A stretch of DNA of 64,000 nucleotides, taken from Cylindrospermum stagnale PCC 7417. GTDB lineage: Bacteria; Cyanobacteriota; Cyanobacteriia; Cyanobacteriales; Nostocaceae. Below the pieces are notes generated by a model, which did no database searches, was not told the DNA's origin, and saw only the letters and a program-made list of their open reading frames with translations. Below, piece by piece: positions 54,820 through 64,000 of the stretch. The stretch covers positions 1,897,001-1,961,000 of the forward strand of contig NC_019757.1 in the NCBI RefSeq assembly GCF_000317535.1, in the 5' to 3' direction. Every line of letters begins with the position of its first letter. Position 1 is the first letter of the stretch. The position numbers and the translations under genes are program-made.

Positions 54820-55397
54820 GTCTCTGTTTGCCCGGTTGAAATAAAATTAGCTTTTCCAATTTGACAACGCCGGGTTTACTCAGTACGAGAGATAGCCCTC
54901 CAAAATCATGTCCAGTTGAAAATTTCTAATAACCGCTATTGTGGGCAATTTGACGCACATGATATGAGGTAAGCGTTGGCAAGCAGCTTTGTTAGCGATT
55001 CTGCTTTAGTACTGCCACATTTAGATGGATGAAATCTAGAAAATCGGGTGTCTTGAGGTTAGAGCAAGGAAATCTCAGTCTGAAGGTAAACATAAACTCA
55101 GTTTGTTAACTTATAGTGGAACAAAAAATTTTATTTACTAGCTGAATACTTGGGAAGATATTGATTAACCTCTTGGAAGTAAACAGGCCAAAGAGGGATT
55201 TTTATTTTTTGTATTTTTCAGAAATTGCACTGGCTTAATTATGTAATTGAGGTTTGTAAACCTGGTAATTAAGTTTGCATAAAATGTAAATGAATTAGCT
55301 ATTTACTTGGCGGTATTGTATTAACAAGCGGGGAGTTAAGCAGCCAGAAAGTGGTGATTTACTCTCAGCGATAATCCAAATCAAGGAAACTTCTACC

Positions 55398-55628
55398 ATG
55401 TCTTACGAACTATTTACCGAATTGTCTGTCGAACAACAAGAAGTTGTATCTGGTGGTTCAGTTGGCACAAAAGTTGAGGATTATCTAAACACTAACTTCT
55501 ACCAACAAAATTTCACCCTCATTAGCGATGTATCCTCCAACAAGAATGGTAGCCAGATTAAACAATACACAACTTCTGAGAACATCAAGACTGACGCTAG
55601 CAAGTATTACAAGCTCAAATTAGCATAA
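55398..55628 (+). CDS. CTB-family bacteriocin precursor 1
   Basis: A 76-residue peptide: leader MSYELFTELSVEQQEVVSGG ends in Gly-Gly, the cleavage site of C39 peptidases, followed by a 56-residue hydrophilic core (Asn, Ser, Thr and Lys rich) without Cys. This matches the cyanobacterial CTB bacteriocin type. The exporter with the C39 domain is encoded 830 bases downstream. Lack of Cys argues against lanthionine formation. A purine-rich AAGGAAAC stretch (55384-55391) is a good ribosome binding site. The mature activity is unknown. Confidence 0.8.
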   Translation: MSYELFTELSVEQQEVVSGGSVGTKVEDYLNTNFYQQNFTLISDVSSNKNGSQIKQYTTSENIKTDASKYYKLKLA

Positions 55629-55659
55629 GTTATCGTTCTCATATAAGTCAGTAATTAGA

Positions 55660-55693
55660 TTAGGCAATAAGTTTTATTTAATTTATTGCCTAA
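55660..55693 (+). terminator. Hairpin after peptide gene 1
   Basis: TTAGGCAATAA (55660-55670) and TTATTGCCTAA (55683-55693) are perfect 11-base complements, 30 bases after the stop codon. The arms end in Ts on one side only, so it is a terminator or attenuator. The following gap to 55989 is AT-rich and gene-free. Confidence 0.6.
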
Positions 55694-55989
55694 ACAAAAT
55701 TACATCACTTCTCCTGCCTTCTAAATTTTACGCCAAACGCTTTTCTAGCTCAATGTGTAAATTAGAAGTTTAGTTTAGTACGGGGAAAAAACATAAAGTC
55801 ATTGCATTCTGTTTTCATTCTAATCGATATCGATTTTGCTTTTTGGTCAGCTATCAGCTATAAAGTATTTCCGGAGATGAGATTAATTAATACCTCTTGC
55901 TGATAGCTGACCCCTTCTACTAACACATCAATGTGTCATATTCGTGTTTTAGAAACCTGTATATAGTACTAGATAGCTGAGTCAACACA

Positions 55990-56232
55990 ATGTCTGATAA
56001 CATCAAAAACCAAAATTCGGATTTATTTATCGTATTGTCTGAGCAGGAACAAGAAGCCGTATCTGGCGGTTTTTTTTCTAACTTAAAACCATTTCGTTTA
56101 GTTTTTAACAAGATAGATATAGAGACTTATGCTAGTCAAGAAAATAATATTTCCGTAGGAGATATTGTTTTTAATAACAAACAAGAAACTAGATATAAGT
56201 TTTCGCAAATAAATTTAAAATTTAGAAATTAA
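55990..56232 (+). CDS. CTB-family bacteriocin-like precursor 2
   Basis: An 80-residue peptide with the leader ending LSEQEQEAVSGG after a 15-residue hydrophilic start, then a 53-residue basic and aromatic core (FFSNLKPFRLVFNKIDIETY). The Gly-Gly boundary and glutamate-rich leader match the first peptide. No Cys. It is likely secreted by the same C39 exporter. The core is unlike the first one, so the two peptides may be a two-component pair or have different targets. Confidence 0.75.
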   Translation: MSDNIKNQNSDLFIVLSEQEQEAVSGGFFSNLKPFRLVFNKIDIETYASQENNISVGDIVFNNKQETRYKFSQINLKFRN

Positions 56233-56250
56233 ATATTCTATAATTTTAAG

Positions 56251-56289
56251 TACTGCAATTTAGCTGAACTAGTTAAATTTTGAGCAGTA
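56251..56289 (+). promoter_or_regulatory. Hairpin after peptide gene 2
   Basis: TACTGCAATTTA (56251-56262) pairs with TAAATTTTGAGCAGTA (56274-56289) with a TTGA bulge. It separates the second peptide gene from the exporter gene and may limit read-through. Confidence 0.5.
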
Positions 56290-56460
56290 GAAACATTTTT
56301 ATCCTGCTATATTGTAGTATAAGCTTCATCATATAAATTGATAGCCAAAATAATTTTCGTTGCTGTTTTTTATCTTTTATTATGTTCAATAATTCCAGAA
56401 ATATATATACAGAATGACATTACCTCTGTCTTCTGATTTTTTCTGTAGGGTGCTTTGCTT

Positions 56461-58611
56461 ATGAAATATCAGTTTGTTAAACAGCATAGTGAAGAAGACT
56501 GTGGGGCTGCTTGCCTTGCTGCTATTGCCAAACATTATGGACGAAGTTTTACCCTCAACCACGTCCGTGAAGCCGTAGGCACCGGACAATTTGGAACAAC
56601 TTTATTAGGGCTAAAGCGGGGAGCAGAAACACTTGGGTTTAATGCTCGTTCAGTCAAAACTTCAGCAGAACTTCTCGACCGAATGAATGAAGCACCTTTA
56701 CCAGCCATTATTCACTGGAAAGGGAATCACTGGGTCGTTTTATACGGCAAGAAAGGCAAAAAGTGTCTAGTTGTCGATCCAGCAGTAGGCATCCGTTATC
56801 TCTCTAAACAAGACTTAGCAGAAGGTTGGACAGATTGGTTAATCCTGTTACTGGAACCAGATCCAATTCGCTTTTTTGCCCAAAAGGATGATCAAATTGG
56901 TGGCTTTTGGCGTTTCTTCAAGCGCGTCTGGATTTATCGAGCCATTTTAGCTCAAGTCTTACCCCTGAATTTGCTCTTAGGATTGCTATCTTTAGCTTCC
57001 CCTTTTCTGCTACAACTACTCACCGATGATGTCCTGGTTCGGGGTGATACCAATTTACTCACTACTGTGGCAATTTCCGTAGTAGTGATGAATTTGATTT
57101 CTAATAGCCTTTCATTTGTGCAGTCTAACTTAATTGCTCACTTTGCTCAGCGTCTGCAACTGGGGCTAGTTCTAGAATTTGGGCGGCAAATTCTTAGATT
57201 ACCTTTAAGTTATTACGAAGCTCGTCGCAGTGGCGAAATCGTTAGCCGCTTGCAAGATATCGCACAGATTAATCAATTAGTTGCTCAAGTCGTTATCAGT
57301 CTACCCAGCCAATTTTTTATTGCGCTAATATCTCTAGGCTTGATGATTTTTTATAGCTGGAAACTTACCGCTGTAGGTTTAATTTTTGCTGTGGTGATGA
57401 CCCTATCTACTATTGTGTTTCAGCCGACTTTGCAGCAAAAAACCCGTGAGCTTTTAGTTACAGAAGCAGAAACACAAGGTATTTTAGTAGAAACCTTTAA
57501 AGGCGCACTTACTCTCAAAACTACCACATCTAGTCCGCAATTCTTGGATGAATTACAAAGCCGATTTGGTCGGCTTGCTGCCATCACATTTAACACAATG
57601 CAAATTGGCATTATTAATAATACATTTTCTAGTTTTATTTCTGCTATTGGTGGCATTATTTTGCTCTGGTTTGGCGGCAATTTGGTAATTAACCCGATTG
57701 AAAATCTGAGTATAGGGCAACTACTTGCATTTAACTCAATGAACGGTAATTTTTTAGGATTAATTGGTACTATTATCAGTTTTGTTGATCAATTTACTCA
57801 CGCGAGAACTGCCACACAACGTCTGACAGAAGTTATAGATGCCACCCCAGAAAATCAAGGCGATGGTAAGAAACCTTTTGCTAATATTTCTAATGATGCT
57901 GACATAGTTTTCACTAAGATTAACTTTCACTATATGGGTCGGCTTGACCTAATAGAAGATTTTTCTTTAACAATTCCTGGTGGTAAAGTTACTGCACTAA
58001 TTGGTAAATCTGGTTGTGGTAAAAGTACTTTAGCTAAACTAATTGCTGGATTATATCCACTGCAATCGGGCAATATTCAGATTGGACTTTATAACCTACA
58101 AGATCTTTCTCTTGATTGTCTCCGGCAGCAGGTGGCACTTGTCCCCCAAGATGCTCACTTTTGGAGTCGTTCTATCGTAGAGAACTTTCGCTTAGGAGCA
58201 CCTTATGTTACCTTTGAGCAGATTGTCAAAGTTTGCCAAATTGCTGAGGCTGATGAATTTATTAGTAAACTTCCTGAAAAATATCAAACTATTTTGGGTG
58301 AATTTGGCGCTAATATTTCTGGTGGACAACGGCAACGATTGGCAATAGCACGAGCTATTGTCACAGATCCACCTATTCTAATTTTGGATGAGTCAACTGG
58401 TGGACTAGATCCAGTGAGTGAAGCTCAAGTTTTGGATCAATTATTTAAGCATCGCCGAGGTAAAACCACGATTTTAATTACCCACCGTCCCAGGGTAATT
58501 AATCGGGCTGATTGGGTTGTATTGCTAGATCAGGGAAGGTTAAAACTTCAAGGTTATTTGGAGGATCTACGAGCCAAACCAGGAGACCATTTGGATTTTT
58601 TAATTCCTTAA
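56461..58611 (+). CDS. C39 peptidase-containing ABC exporter
   Basis: 716 residues from ATG 56461. The N-terminal C39 peptidase has its catalytic Cys14 (EEDCGAAC), His90 (GNHWVV) and Asp106 (VVDPA). A transmembrane region of about six helices follows (about 150-440), then an ATPase with GKSGCGKST, SGGQRQR and LILDEST. It removes the Gly-Gly leader and exports the peptide. It sits just after the two peptide genes and 16 bases before the HlyD-type adaptor. It could also process the lanthipeptide of 22925-23263. Confidence 0.93.
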   Translation: MKYQFVKQHSEEDCGAACLAAIAKHYGRSFTLNHVREAVGTGQFGTTLLGLKRGAETLGFNARSVKTSAELLDRMNEAPLPAIIHWKGNHWVVLYGKKGKKCLVVDPAVGIRYLSKQDLAEGWTDWLILLLEPDPIRFFAQKDDQIGGFWRFFKRVWIYRAILAQVLPLNLLLGLLSLASPFLLQLLTDDVLVRGDTNLLTTVAISVVVMNLISNSLSFVQSNLIAHFAQRLQLGLVLEFGRQILRLPLSYYEARRSGEIVSRLQDIAQINQLVAQVVISLPSQFFIALISLGLMIFYSWKLTAVGLIFAVVMTLSTIVFQPTLQQKTRELLVTEAETQGILVETFKGALTLKTTTSSPQFLDELQSRFGRLAAITFNTMQIGIINNTFSSFISAIGGIILLWFGGNLVINPIENLSIGQLLAFNSMNGNFLGLIGTIISFVDQFTHARTATQRLTEVIDATPENQGDGKKPFANISNDADIVFTKINFHYMGRLDLIEDFSLTIPGGKVTALIGKSGCGKSTLAKLIAGLYPLQSGNIQIGLYNLQDLSLDCLRQQVALVPQDAHFWSRSIVENFRLGAPYVTFEQIVKVCQIAEADEFISKLPEKYQTILGEFGANISGGQRQRLAIARAIVTDPPILILDESTGGLDPVSEAQVLDQLFKHRRGKTTILITHRPRVINRADWVVLLDQGRLKLQGYLEDLRAKPGDHLDFLIP

Positions 58612-58626
58612 TTATATAAAAATAAT

Positions 58627-60039
58627 ATGCTCTACACCCATAATCAAAAACTCCTACCATCGATTCAAACTGAGGAATTTCTTCCTCCTATTAGCCGTTG
58701 GACATCCTTAGCAGGAATGATTCTCGTCGGGACTGTTGTTGCTGGAGTTAGCCTCTCTTCATGGGCGAAATACAATGTAACGGTAAAAGCGGCTGCTACT
58801 GTGCGTCCTATGGGTGAAATTCGTCTGGTGCAACCGGAAAAGGACGGCACTGTTAAAAGTATTTTCGTTAAAGAAAATCAAATTGTCAAACAAGGGGATG
58901 AGATTGCTTATCTTGATACTGAGCAACTGCAAATCAAAAAGAGCCAACTGCAAGACAATATTCAACAGGCTAGGTTACAAATAATTCAAATTTATGCCCA
59001 AAACAGGGATTTAGAAGCCCAGATTCTAGCTGAGGGGAGAGTAATAGCGCGAACTGTTGCATCCGCCAAAGCAGATTTAGCCCGCAACCAATGGGACTAT
59101 CAAACGCGCCAAATTACCGCTCAAAGCGAATTGCTGGCAGCAGAGGCAAGCTTGGAAAAAGCAAAGGCAGATTTGCAAAAAGCCCAAGCAGATTTAGAAT
59201 TTGCGAAGATGGATCGCGATCGCTATGAGCAGCTAGCGCAAATTGGTGCAATCGGTCGGCGTGAATTTGAGCAGAAAAAACTAGTCGTTGAGCAGACAGA
59301 ATTAATACTTAAAGCCGAAAAACAAGTTGTTAACATTGCCAAAGCTAAAGTTCAATCAGCTAAAGCAGCTATCAATCCTACTACGGCAACAATTACGATT
59401 GCCCGAGAACGCATTGCCCAAGAAACTGCTAGAGGTGAAGCAACAATCGCTACTTTGAACCAAGAAAAACAATCTTTAATTCAGCGACGAGTTGAAATGC
59501 AAAACCAAGTCAAGCAATATCAAAAAGAACTCCAGCAACTGGAAATGCAACTGCAAAGTAGCATTATTCGCGCCACCAGTGACGGCATCATCCTCAAGCT
59601 AAATTTACGAAACCCTGGTCAAGTAGTGCGTGCAAGCGAATCTATTGCTGAAATCGTTCCTCAGAATAGTCCTCTAGTAATTAAGGCGATGATTCCTACA
59701 GCAGAAATTCAAAAAGTTACAGTTGGTCAAAAAGTGCAATTGCGCGTTGATGCTTGCCCCTATCCTAATTACGGCACTCTTAATGGTGTTGTCAACGCTA
59801 TTTCTCCAGATGTAATCACACCTCAAATCAGTAATATAGGTGTAGCAATACCAGTTTCTACAACTCCTGTTACCAGCTATTTTGAAGTGACAATTAAACC
59901 TGACACTATTTCGTTTGGAAATGGTAAATACCAATGCCGTATTCAACCAGGCATGAATGCCAAAGCCGATATTATTTCTAAAGAAGAAACAGCGCTAAAT
60001 TTTATGTTGAAAAAAGCAAGATTAATAACTGATTTATGA
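58627..60039 (+). CDS. HlyD family secretion adaptor
   Basis: A 470-residue membrane-fusion protein: a membrane helix near residues 28-48, a lipoyl-like segment split by a long coiled coil (about residues 95-310: ILAEGRVIARTVASAKADLA and many Lys/Glu/Ala heptads) and a beta-barrel (QKVQLRVDACPYPNYGTLNG). It links the inner-membrane exporter at 56461-58611 to an outer-membrane channel, which is not in this window. Confidence 0.9.
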   Translation: MLYTHNQKLLPSIQTEEFLPPISRWTSLAGMILVGTVVAGVSLSSWAKYNVTVKAAATVRPMGEIRLVQPEKDGTVKSIFVKENQIVKQGDEIAYLDTEQLQIKKSQLQDNIQQARLQIIQIYAQNRDLEAQILAEGRVIARTVASAKADLARNQWDYQTRQITAQSELLAAEASLEKAKADLQKAQADLEFAKMDRDRYEQLAQIGAIGRREFEQKKLVVEQTELILKAEKQVVNIAKAKVQSAKAAINPTTATITIARERIAQETARGEATIATLNQEKQSLIQRRVEMQNQVKQYQKELQQLEMQLQSSIIRATSDGIILKLNLRNPGQVVRASESIAEIVPQNSPLVIKAMIPTAEIQKVTVGQKVQLRVDACPYPNYGTLNGVVNAISPDVITPQISNIGVAIPVSTTPVTSYFEVTIKPDTISFGNGKYQCRIQPGMNAKADIISKEETALNFMLKKARLITDL

Positions 60040-60713
60040 ATATAAATGGTACTCTGTAGTAATTTTTGCTAACATTGAATTTTTTGTGGCAGAACCAGGC
60101 ATTTTTATCATTTATAAACGAATCCACATAGATTAATATCACGTCCAATTTCTTAAAAAGATAGGGACAACCAAAAAAATAGCATATTTAGCTAGATTTT
60201 AAAGCTTAGAAAGACAATTAATTTGAAATAAATTTTCATCTGCCATTGAAAATAAATAAATCTGATGGTAAATTGAAAAATAATAGAAATTTACTACAAA
60301 CAAACTTAGTCTTTATCTTCTAGTTAGATTAAATTTAAATTAAAGGGCAAAATTGCAAATTCAATTTAGTAACATAAATTAATTATATGATGGTAATGGC
60401 TATTTTTTTTAGATTTTTAAATAAAAACCTCATAAATTCAGCATATATTTGCTAAGTTCACAACTTTTAACCTTAATAAAATGTTTTCATAGTAATAGTA
60501 ATTTACTGCTTGTTCGGTACTAATACAAGTAAGTATCACTCATAACTCTGCCTTAATGCCTTCACCGGATATCTACGCAAATGTTATAAATATAGCCGTG
60601 AAATGCCATATCACTAAAAAATTATAAGTAATACAATCAAATATAAGCAGATTTGTTTACGTAGATTAAAAGCAAAAGATGTTAGTTACATAATCAATCA
60701 GTAGGCTGTTATT
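60040..60713. other. Long AT-rich intergenic region
   Basis: 674 bases without a reading frame, repeat or strong hairpin that I can support. It separates the exporter genes from the response-regulator gene and probably includes the promoter of the latter. Confidence 0.4.
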
Positions 60714-61391
60714 ATGAAACTAGCTTTTTCTGAGAAGGCATTGCTAAAAATTCTGGTAATTGATGACCATGAATCAGTTTTGGGCGGAACAGTAGATGTA
60801 CTGCAAAGACACTATCCAGGGGCTGAATTTTTCACCGCTATCAATGCTAACAAAGCTCTCACTCAACTGACTACTTCACAGCCCGATCTTGTGGTTATGG
60901 ATCTTTCAATTCCAGAAAAATCTAAAGTGACAGCACGCCCCGATATAGGTGTTCAACTCCTCAGAATTCTGATGAAAGACTACCCCAACCTAAATATTGT
61001 TGTCCAAAGCGCTCATATCAGAACACTGGTGAGGGTTAGACCTGATATTGATATTCATAAGGGAGGATTTACAGTCGTGGATAAAAGTCTTTCCACCGAA
61101 GAAATGTTGACTAGAGTTGATTGGGCATTACAGGGATTAACTCATACAAAGGATATCAAAGGAATCCATTGTGGATTAGAGGTAAAACCGGAGTGGCTTA
61201 GGGTTTTAACATTAGCATTTGAAGAAGGATTGCAAGATAAGACAATTGCTGAAAGAATGCGCATATCAGAACGCATGGTGCGTCATTACTGGAGTAAGCT
61301 ACAAGATGCTTTAAACGTTTATCCTGAAGAAGGCAAAAATATTCGAATTCAAACTGAAATACGAGCTAGGACAGAAGGGTTAATTGATTAA
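60714..61391 (+). CDS. LuxR/NarL-type response regulator
   Basis: A 225-residue regulator. The receiver domain has the acidic pair in LVIDDHE, phospho-acceptor Asp63 in VVMDLSIPE and the Lys in VVDKS; the C-terminal part is a helix-turn-helix (LAFEEGLQDKTIAERMRI, then SERMVRHYWSKL) of the NarL type. It should be phosphorylated by the CHASE2 kinase encoded 79 bases downstream. The insertion IPEKSKVTARPDIG after the acceptor Asp is longer than usual. Confidence 0.87.
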   Translation: MKLAFSEKALLKILVIDDHESVLGGTVDVLQRHYPGAEFFTAINANKALTQLTTSQPDLVVMDLSIPEKSKVTARPDIGVQLLRILMKDYPNLNIVVQSAHIRTLVRVRPDIDIHKGGFTVVDKSLSTEEMLTRVDWALQGLTHTKDIKGIHCGLEVKPEWLRVLTLAFEEGLQDKTIAERMRISERMVRHYWSKLQDALNVYPEEGKNIRIQTEIRARTEGLID

Positions 61392-61420
61392 CCGAGAGTC
61401 GCTCGCTAATAAATTGTCAT

Positions 61421-61478
61421 TAGTCATTAGTAAGAGTTTCATCTGTTGATTGGCGAATACCGAGAGACTAATGACTAA
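61421..61478 (+). promoter_or_regulatory. Inverted repeat covering the start of the kinase gene
   Basis: TTAGTCATTAGT (61421-61432) and ACTAATGACTAA (61467-61478) are perfect 12-base complements. The second arm contains the ATG (61471-61473), next to its GAGAG ribosome binding site (61462-61466). Pairing in the mRNA would hide the start codon. Confidence 0.55.
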
Positions 61479-63390
61479 AGCATCAATATTAGGAAATAAA
61501 CTTATGCAGCCTGAACTTCTGAAAAAAATTAAAGAGGAAATTGTTATATGGCATGTAGGCGCGATCCCAGGAATTGCAGTGATAGGGCTAGTGATTATCC
61601 TTCGTCTAACTGGTTTAATACAATCTTTAGAGTGGTTAGCTTTTGATAGTTTTCTCCATATACGTCCTGCCGAACAGATAGATGAAAGACTTCTGATTCT
61701 GGGAATTAATGAAGAGGACATCCGTAGTTTAAAAACCTACCCGATACCAGATAAAGAAATCGCATTTTTGCTGAAAAAATTACAAACCTATAGTCCTAGA
61801 GTCATTGGACTCGATATTTTTAGGGATCTGCCAGTTGAACCTGGGCATTCTGAACTAGTAACAACAGTTAAGGAGATGAAGAATTTAATTACTATTGAAA
61901 AAGTATTACCTGAGAAAGTTGATGCACCACCATACTTGCTCGTTGAACAAGTTGGTTTTGTAGATCAAATCCCAGATGCTGATGGCAAATTGAGACGTAG
62001 TCTGCTGGGAACACCAACACCTAAAGGATACAAGTTTTCATTGTCTCTACTTTTGGCAAAAATTTATTTAGCAGCTGAAGGCATTAGTTTAGAAAACGGC
62101 AAGCATGATCTCGCTGCTATGCGGTTTGGAAATACTGAATTACCCCAGTTTTTACCTAACTCTGGGGGATATGTGCGAACCGATGCTGGTGGTGTTCAAG
62201 TACTACTCAATTTTCGTAGTGGTCGAGAACGATTTAGAACTTTATCTCTGAATGATATCAAAACAGGAAATTTTCAGCCTGAGTGGATACGCGATCGCAT
62301 TGTGATTATTGGGATGACTACCCCTAGTCGTAAAGATTTCACAACCACTTCTGCTATTCCATCTACAACTAAATCTGCCCCAGGGCAAATTTATGGAGTA
62401 GAAATCCATGCCCATGCTGTTAGCCAAATTATCAGTGCAACCCTTGACAATAGAGCACTAATAAATACTTGGTCTGACGGCTGGGAATATATCTGGATAT
62501 TAGGTTGGGGTAGCTTGGGGATTTGTTTAGCTAGATTCACAACATCTCCATTAATAAATCTTTTGGCTGTTGGAATTGCTAGCACTAGTCTAGTAGCCAT
62601 TAGTTATTTATTTCTAACTTGGGGTTTGTGGGTTCCATTTATACCAGCAATAATAGTTTTGGCTTTTAATGGTGTAGGAATGACGGCTTTCTATCAATAT
62701 GATCAGGCACTACGTTCTCGAATTAAAGCCCACAAAACCGTCATTGAGCATACATTTGAAACGATTCACAATGGTCCACTGCAAATACTCGGAAAAGCTT
62801 TAAAGCGTATTCGAGATCAAGATTCGCCATCAGCAGAATTACTTGCAGAAATAGAAAAAGAACTAGAAAAACTGAATCATGACCTACGGGGAATTCATGA
62901 ATTTTTACAGCGAGAACCTCCATCTCAAGATAGTAGCCTTTATTTAGGAAAAGGTTTAGAGTTGAATTTGCAAGATCCTCTTCACGAACTTCTTTATCAA
63001 GTCTACAGTCATGTCTTAGAGCGAAACTTTCCCTACTTTAGAAAGCTTAGAGTTAAAATCCGGTCATTTGACCCTATAGATGAGCGAGGCTTAAGTGTTG
63101 AAATAAAGCGGGGACTCTGCCGCTTTCTGGAAGAGGCTTTATGCAATGTCGGCAAACACGCCATAGCAGTAACCCGCCTTGAAGTCACTTGTTCTTCATC
63201 TGAAGGCTGGTACACTCTAAGCATTATAGATGATGGCTTGGGTATAAACTCATCTAGAGAAGGTCGGGGAACACAGCAGTTTAGAAATTTAGCTCGACAA
63301 CTCAAAGGCAAATTTAGGCGAGTAGCACTTACTCCTAGAGGGACTCTTTGTGAGTTGTCTTGGCCTGTAGTAAAGTTTTACTTGTGGTAA
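61471..63390 (+). CDS. CHASE2 sensor histidine kinase
   Basis: 639 residues from ATG 61471 (a TTG at 61450 is less likely). After a membrane helix (IPGIAVIGLVIILRLTGLIQ, about 25-50) comes an extracytoplasmic CHASE2 domain (LLILGINEEDI; RVIGLDIFRDL), three membrane helices (about 330-410), then a HisKA_3-like segment with His433 in ETIHNGPLQIL and an ATPase domain (EEALCNVGKHA; IIDDGLGI). It is the partner of the response regulator just upstream. The signal sensed by CHASE2 is unknown. A second DUF928 gene follows. Confidence 0.88.
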   Translation: MTKASILGNKLMQPELLKKIKEEIVIWHVGAIPGIAVIGLVIILRLTGLIQSLEWLAFDSFLHIRPAEQIDERLLILGINEEDIRSLKTYPIPDKEIAFLLKKLQTYSPRVIGLDIFRDLPVEPGHSELVTTVKEMKNLITIEKVLPEKVDAPPYLLVEQVGFVDQIPDADGKLRRSLLGTPTPKGYKFSLSLLLAKIYLAAEGISLENGKHDLAAMRFGNTELPQFLPNSGGYVRTDAGGVQVLLNFRSGRERFRTLSLNDIKTGNFQPEWIRDRIVIIGMTTPSRKDFTTTSAIPSTTKSAPGQIYGVEIHAHAVSQIISATLDNRALINTWSDGWEYIWILGWGSLGICLARFTTSPLINLLAVGIASTSLVAISYLFLTWGLWVPFIPAIIVLAFNGVGMTAFYQYDQALRSRIKAHKTVIEHTFETIHNGPLQILGKALKRIRDQDSPSAELLAEIEKELEKLNHDLRGIHEFLQREPPSQDSSLYLGKGLELNLQDPLHELLYQVYSHVLERNFPYFRKLRVKIRSFDPIDERGLSVEIKRGLCRFLEEALCNVGKHAIAVTRLEVTCSSSEGWYTLSIIDDGLGINSSREGRGTQQFRNLARQLKGKFRRVALTPRGTLCELSWPVVKFYLW

Positions 63391-63823
63391 TAAAAAAATA
63401 TATATTACCTATTTTATTGACAATTTATCCCCTTGGATAGATTTTCGTCTTGCTAAGAATACCATTTTATCCAGCAAAATAGGGGTGTTTCCTATCATCA
63501 ATTTTGAACAGAGAAAGATGTAATTATGCCTGTAAAACAACCAGAAAACAAAAAACCAATCTAGCTTTAATTGCATTAGTATTTAACTATTAATTTAGGC
63601 ATTTTACTCAAAATTAGAGAGAAAAATTATCTAATATTTTTAGCCAATATTCTCGGAAATTTTGGATAAATAGCACAGATGATTGGCAACATTAATAAAA
63701 AATGTAGCTAATGATAATGTTTAAGTTAAAAATTCAGGATTTACTAAGTGTCCAAAGTCAAGAATGGGTTATCAAGGGACGATTCTATGATTTTTTCAAT
63801 GCGATGCCGAAGGAGACAAGATA
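63391..63823. other. AT-rich spacer before the second DUF928 gene
   Basis: No gene or strong hairpin is seen in these 430 bases. A ribosome binding site AAGGAGAC is present at 63810-63817. Confidence 0.4.
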
Positions 63824-64000
63824 ATGATTCACAGGAAGTGGCTCCTGCACAAACTTTTGGATGCCAAACTTTTAACAAGTTGTATTTTGAGTATGACGCT
63901 GGGTTTAAGTCAGACTGCACTAGCTGGATATCAGCCACCGCCCGATCAAAAACCTCCAAGTGGGCATTCCGACTCATCAGGAGTCAGGGGAGTTCACAAT
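63824..64000 (+). CDS. DUF928 family protein (partial, N-terminus)
   Basis: The visible 59 codons begin MIHRKWLLHKLLDAKLLTSC, continue with a signal peptide that ends near LSQTALAG, and then show YQPPPDQKPPSGHSDSSG, the proline-rich start of DUF928 proteins. The gene runs off the right edge. AAGGAGAC supports the start. It is the second DUF928 gene of the window and again follows a CHASE2 gene on the same strand. Confidence 0.75.
   Translation, partial: MIHRKWLLHKLLDAKLLTSCILSMTLGLSQTALAGYQPPPDQKPPSGHSDSSGVRGVHN

Noticed and set aside
1-64000. tRNA or rRNA genes
   Set aside because: Looked for T-loop-like words (GGTTCGAATC and variants) and rRNA landmarks by eye and found none. A tRNAscan run would be decisive.

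Overview
The window looks like chromosomal DNA of a filamentous, heterocyst-type cyanobacterium (Nostoc/Anabaena relatives). The signs are abundant HIP1 octamers (GCGATCGC), heptanucleotide tandem repeats (TAATGGG and CATTAGT arrays), dispersed palindromic repeats, and typical cyanobacterial families: PcxA, a PedR-like regulator, DUF928, DUF1822, CHAT/CHASE2 proteins and a TIGR02921-like PEP-CTERM integral membrane protein. I saw no rRNA, tRNA or CRISPR array.

Layout. 1-2809: a putative contractile-injection-system-associated polymorphic toxin with a C-terminal REase-like nuclease domain, followed on the same strand by a possible immunity gene cut by the window edge. 3181-7723: a large PEP-CTERM-type membrane protein and a TPR protein; the tail of the TPR gene is duplicated next to the membrane-protein gene. 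7965-17687: metabolic and regulatory genes (DUF711, 2OG-Fe dioxygenase, GAF-GGDEF cyclase, SfsA, gluconokinase, PfkB sugar kinase, PedR-like regulator), with an overlapping HipA-like kinase/HIRAN pair among them. 17699-21652: a decay zone with a glycosyltransferase, a truncated dTDP-glucose dehydratase, an intact Ser/Thr kinase, a WD40 tail and a methyltransferase broken by one stop codon.

22788-29861: a class II lanthipeptide-like cluster: promoter, precursor with two tandem core repeats, intergenic hairpins, unknown protein, LanM and an SbmA/BacA-like ABC transporter. 29986-36744: MsrA, an AddB/UvrD-like protein, PcxA, MltA and a polysaccharide deacetylase. 36745-41850: a mobile-element graveyard (IS630 fragment joined to a TnpB tail, a duplicated deacetylase fragment, a second TnpB tail in the opposite orientation) around an RnfD-like/DUF2330 gene pair.

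41951-49847: five co-directional genes (sigma factor, exported TPR-CHAT, DUF1822, CHAT-CHASE2 membrane protein, exported DUF928), the best candidate here for an undescribed signalling system. 49844-53345: surface-polysaccharide acyltransferase and two glycosyltransferases, plus an unknown gene. 53715-54772: cobU and an unknown gene. 55398-60039: two double-glycine peptides of the CTB bacteriocin type with a C39 peptidase ABC exporter and HlyD adaptor. 60714-64000: response regulator, CHASE2 histidine kinase and the start of a second DUF928 gene, so CHASE2 sits beside DUF928 twice in this window.

All assignments come from reading the sequence and from family knowledge; no database search was run.
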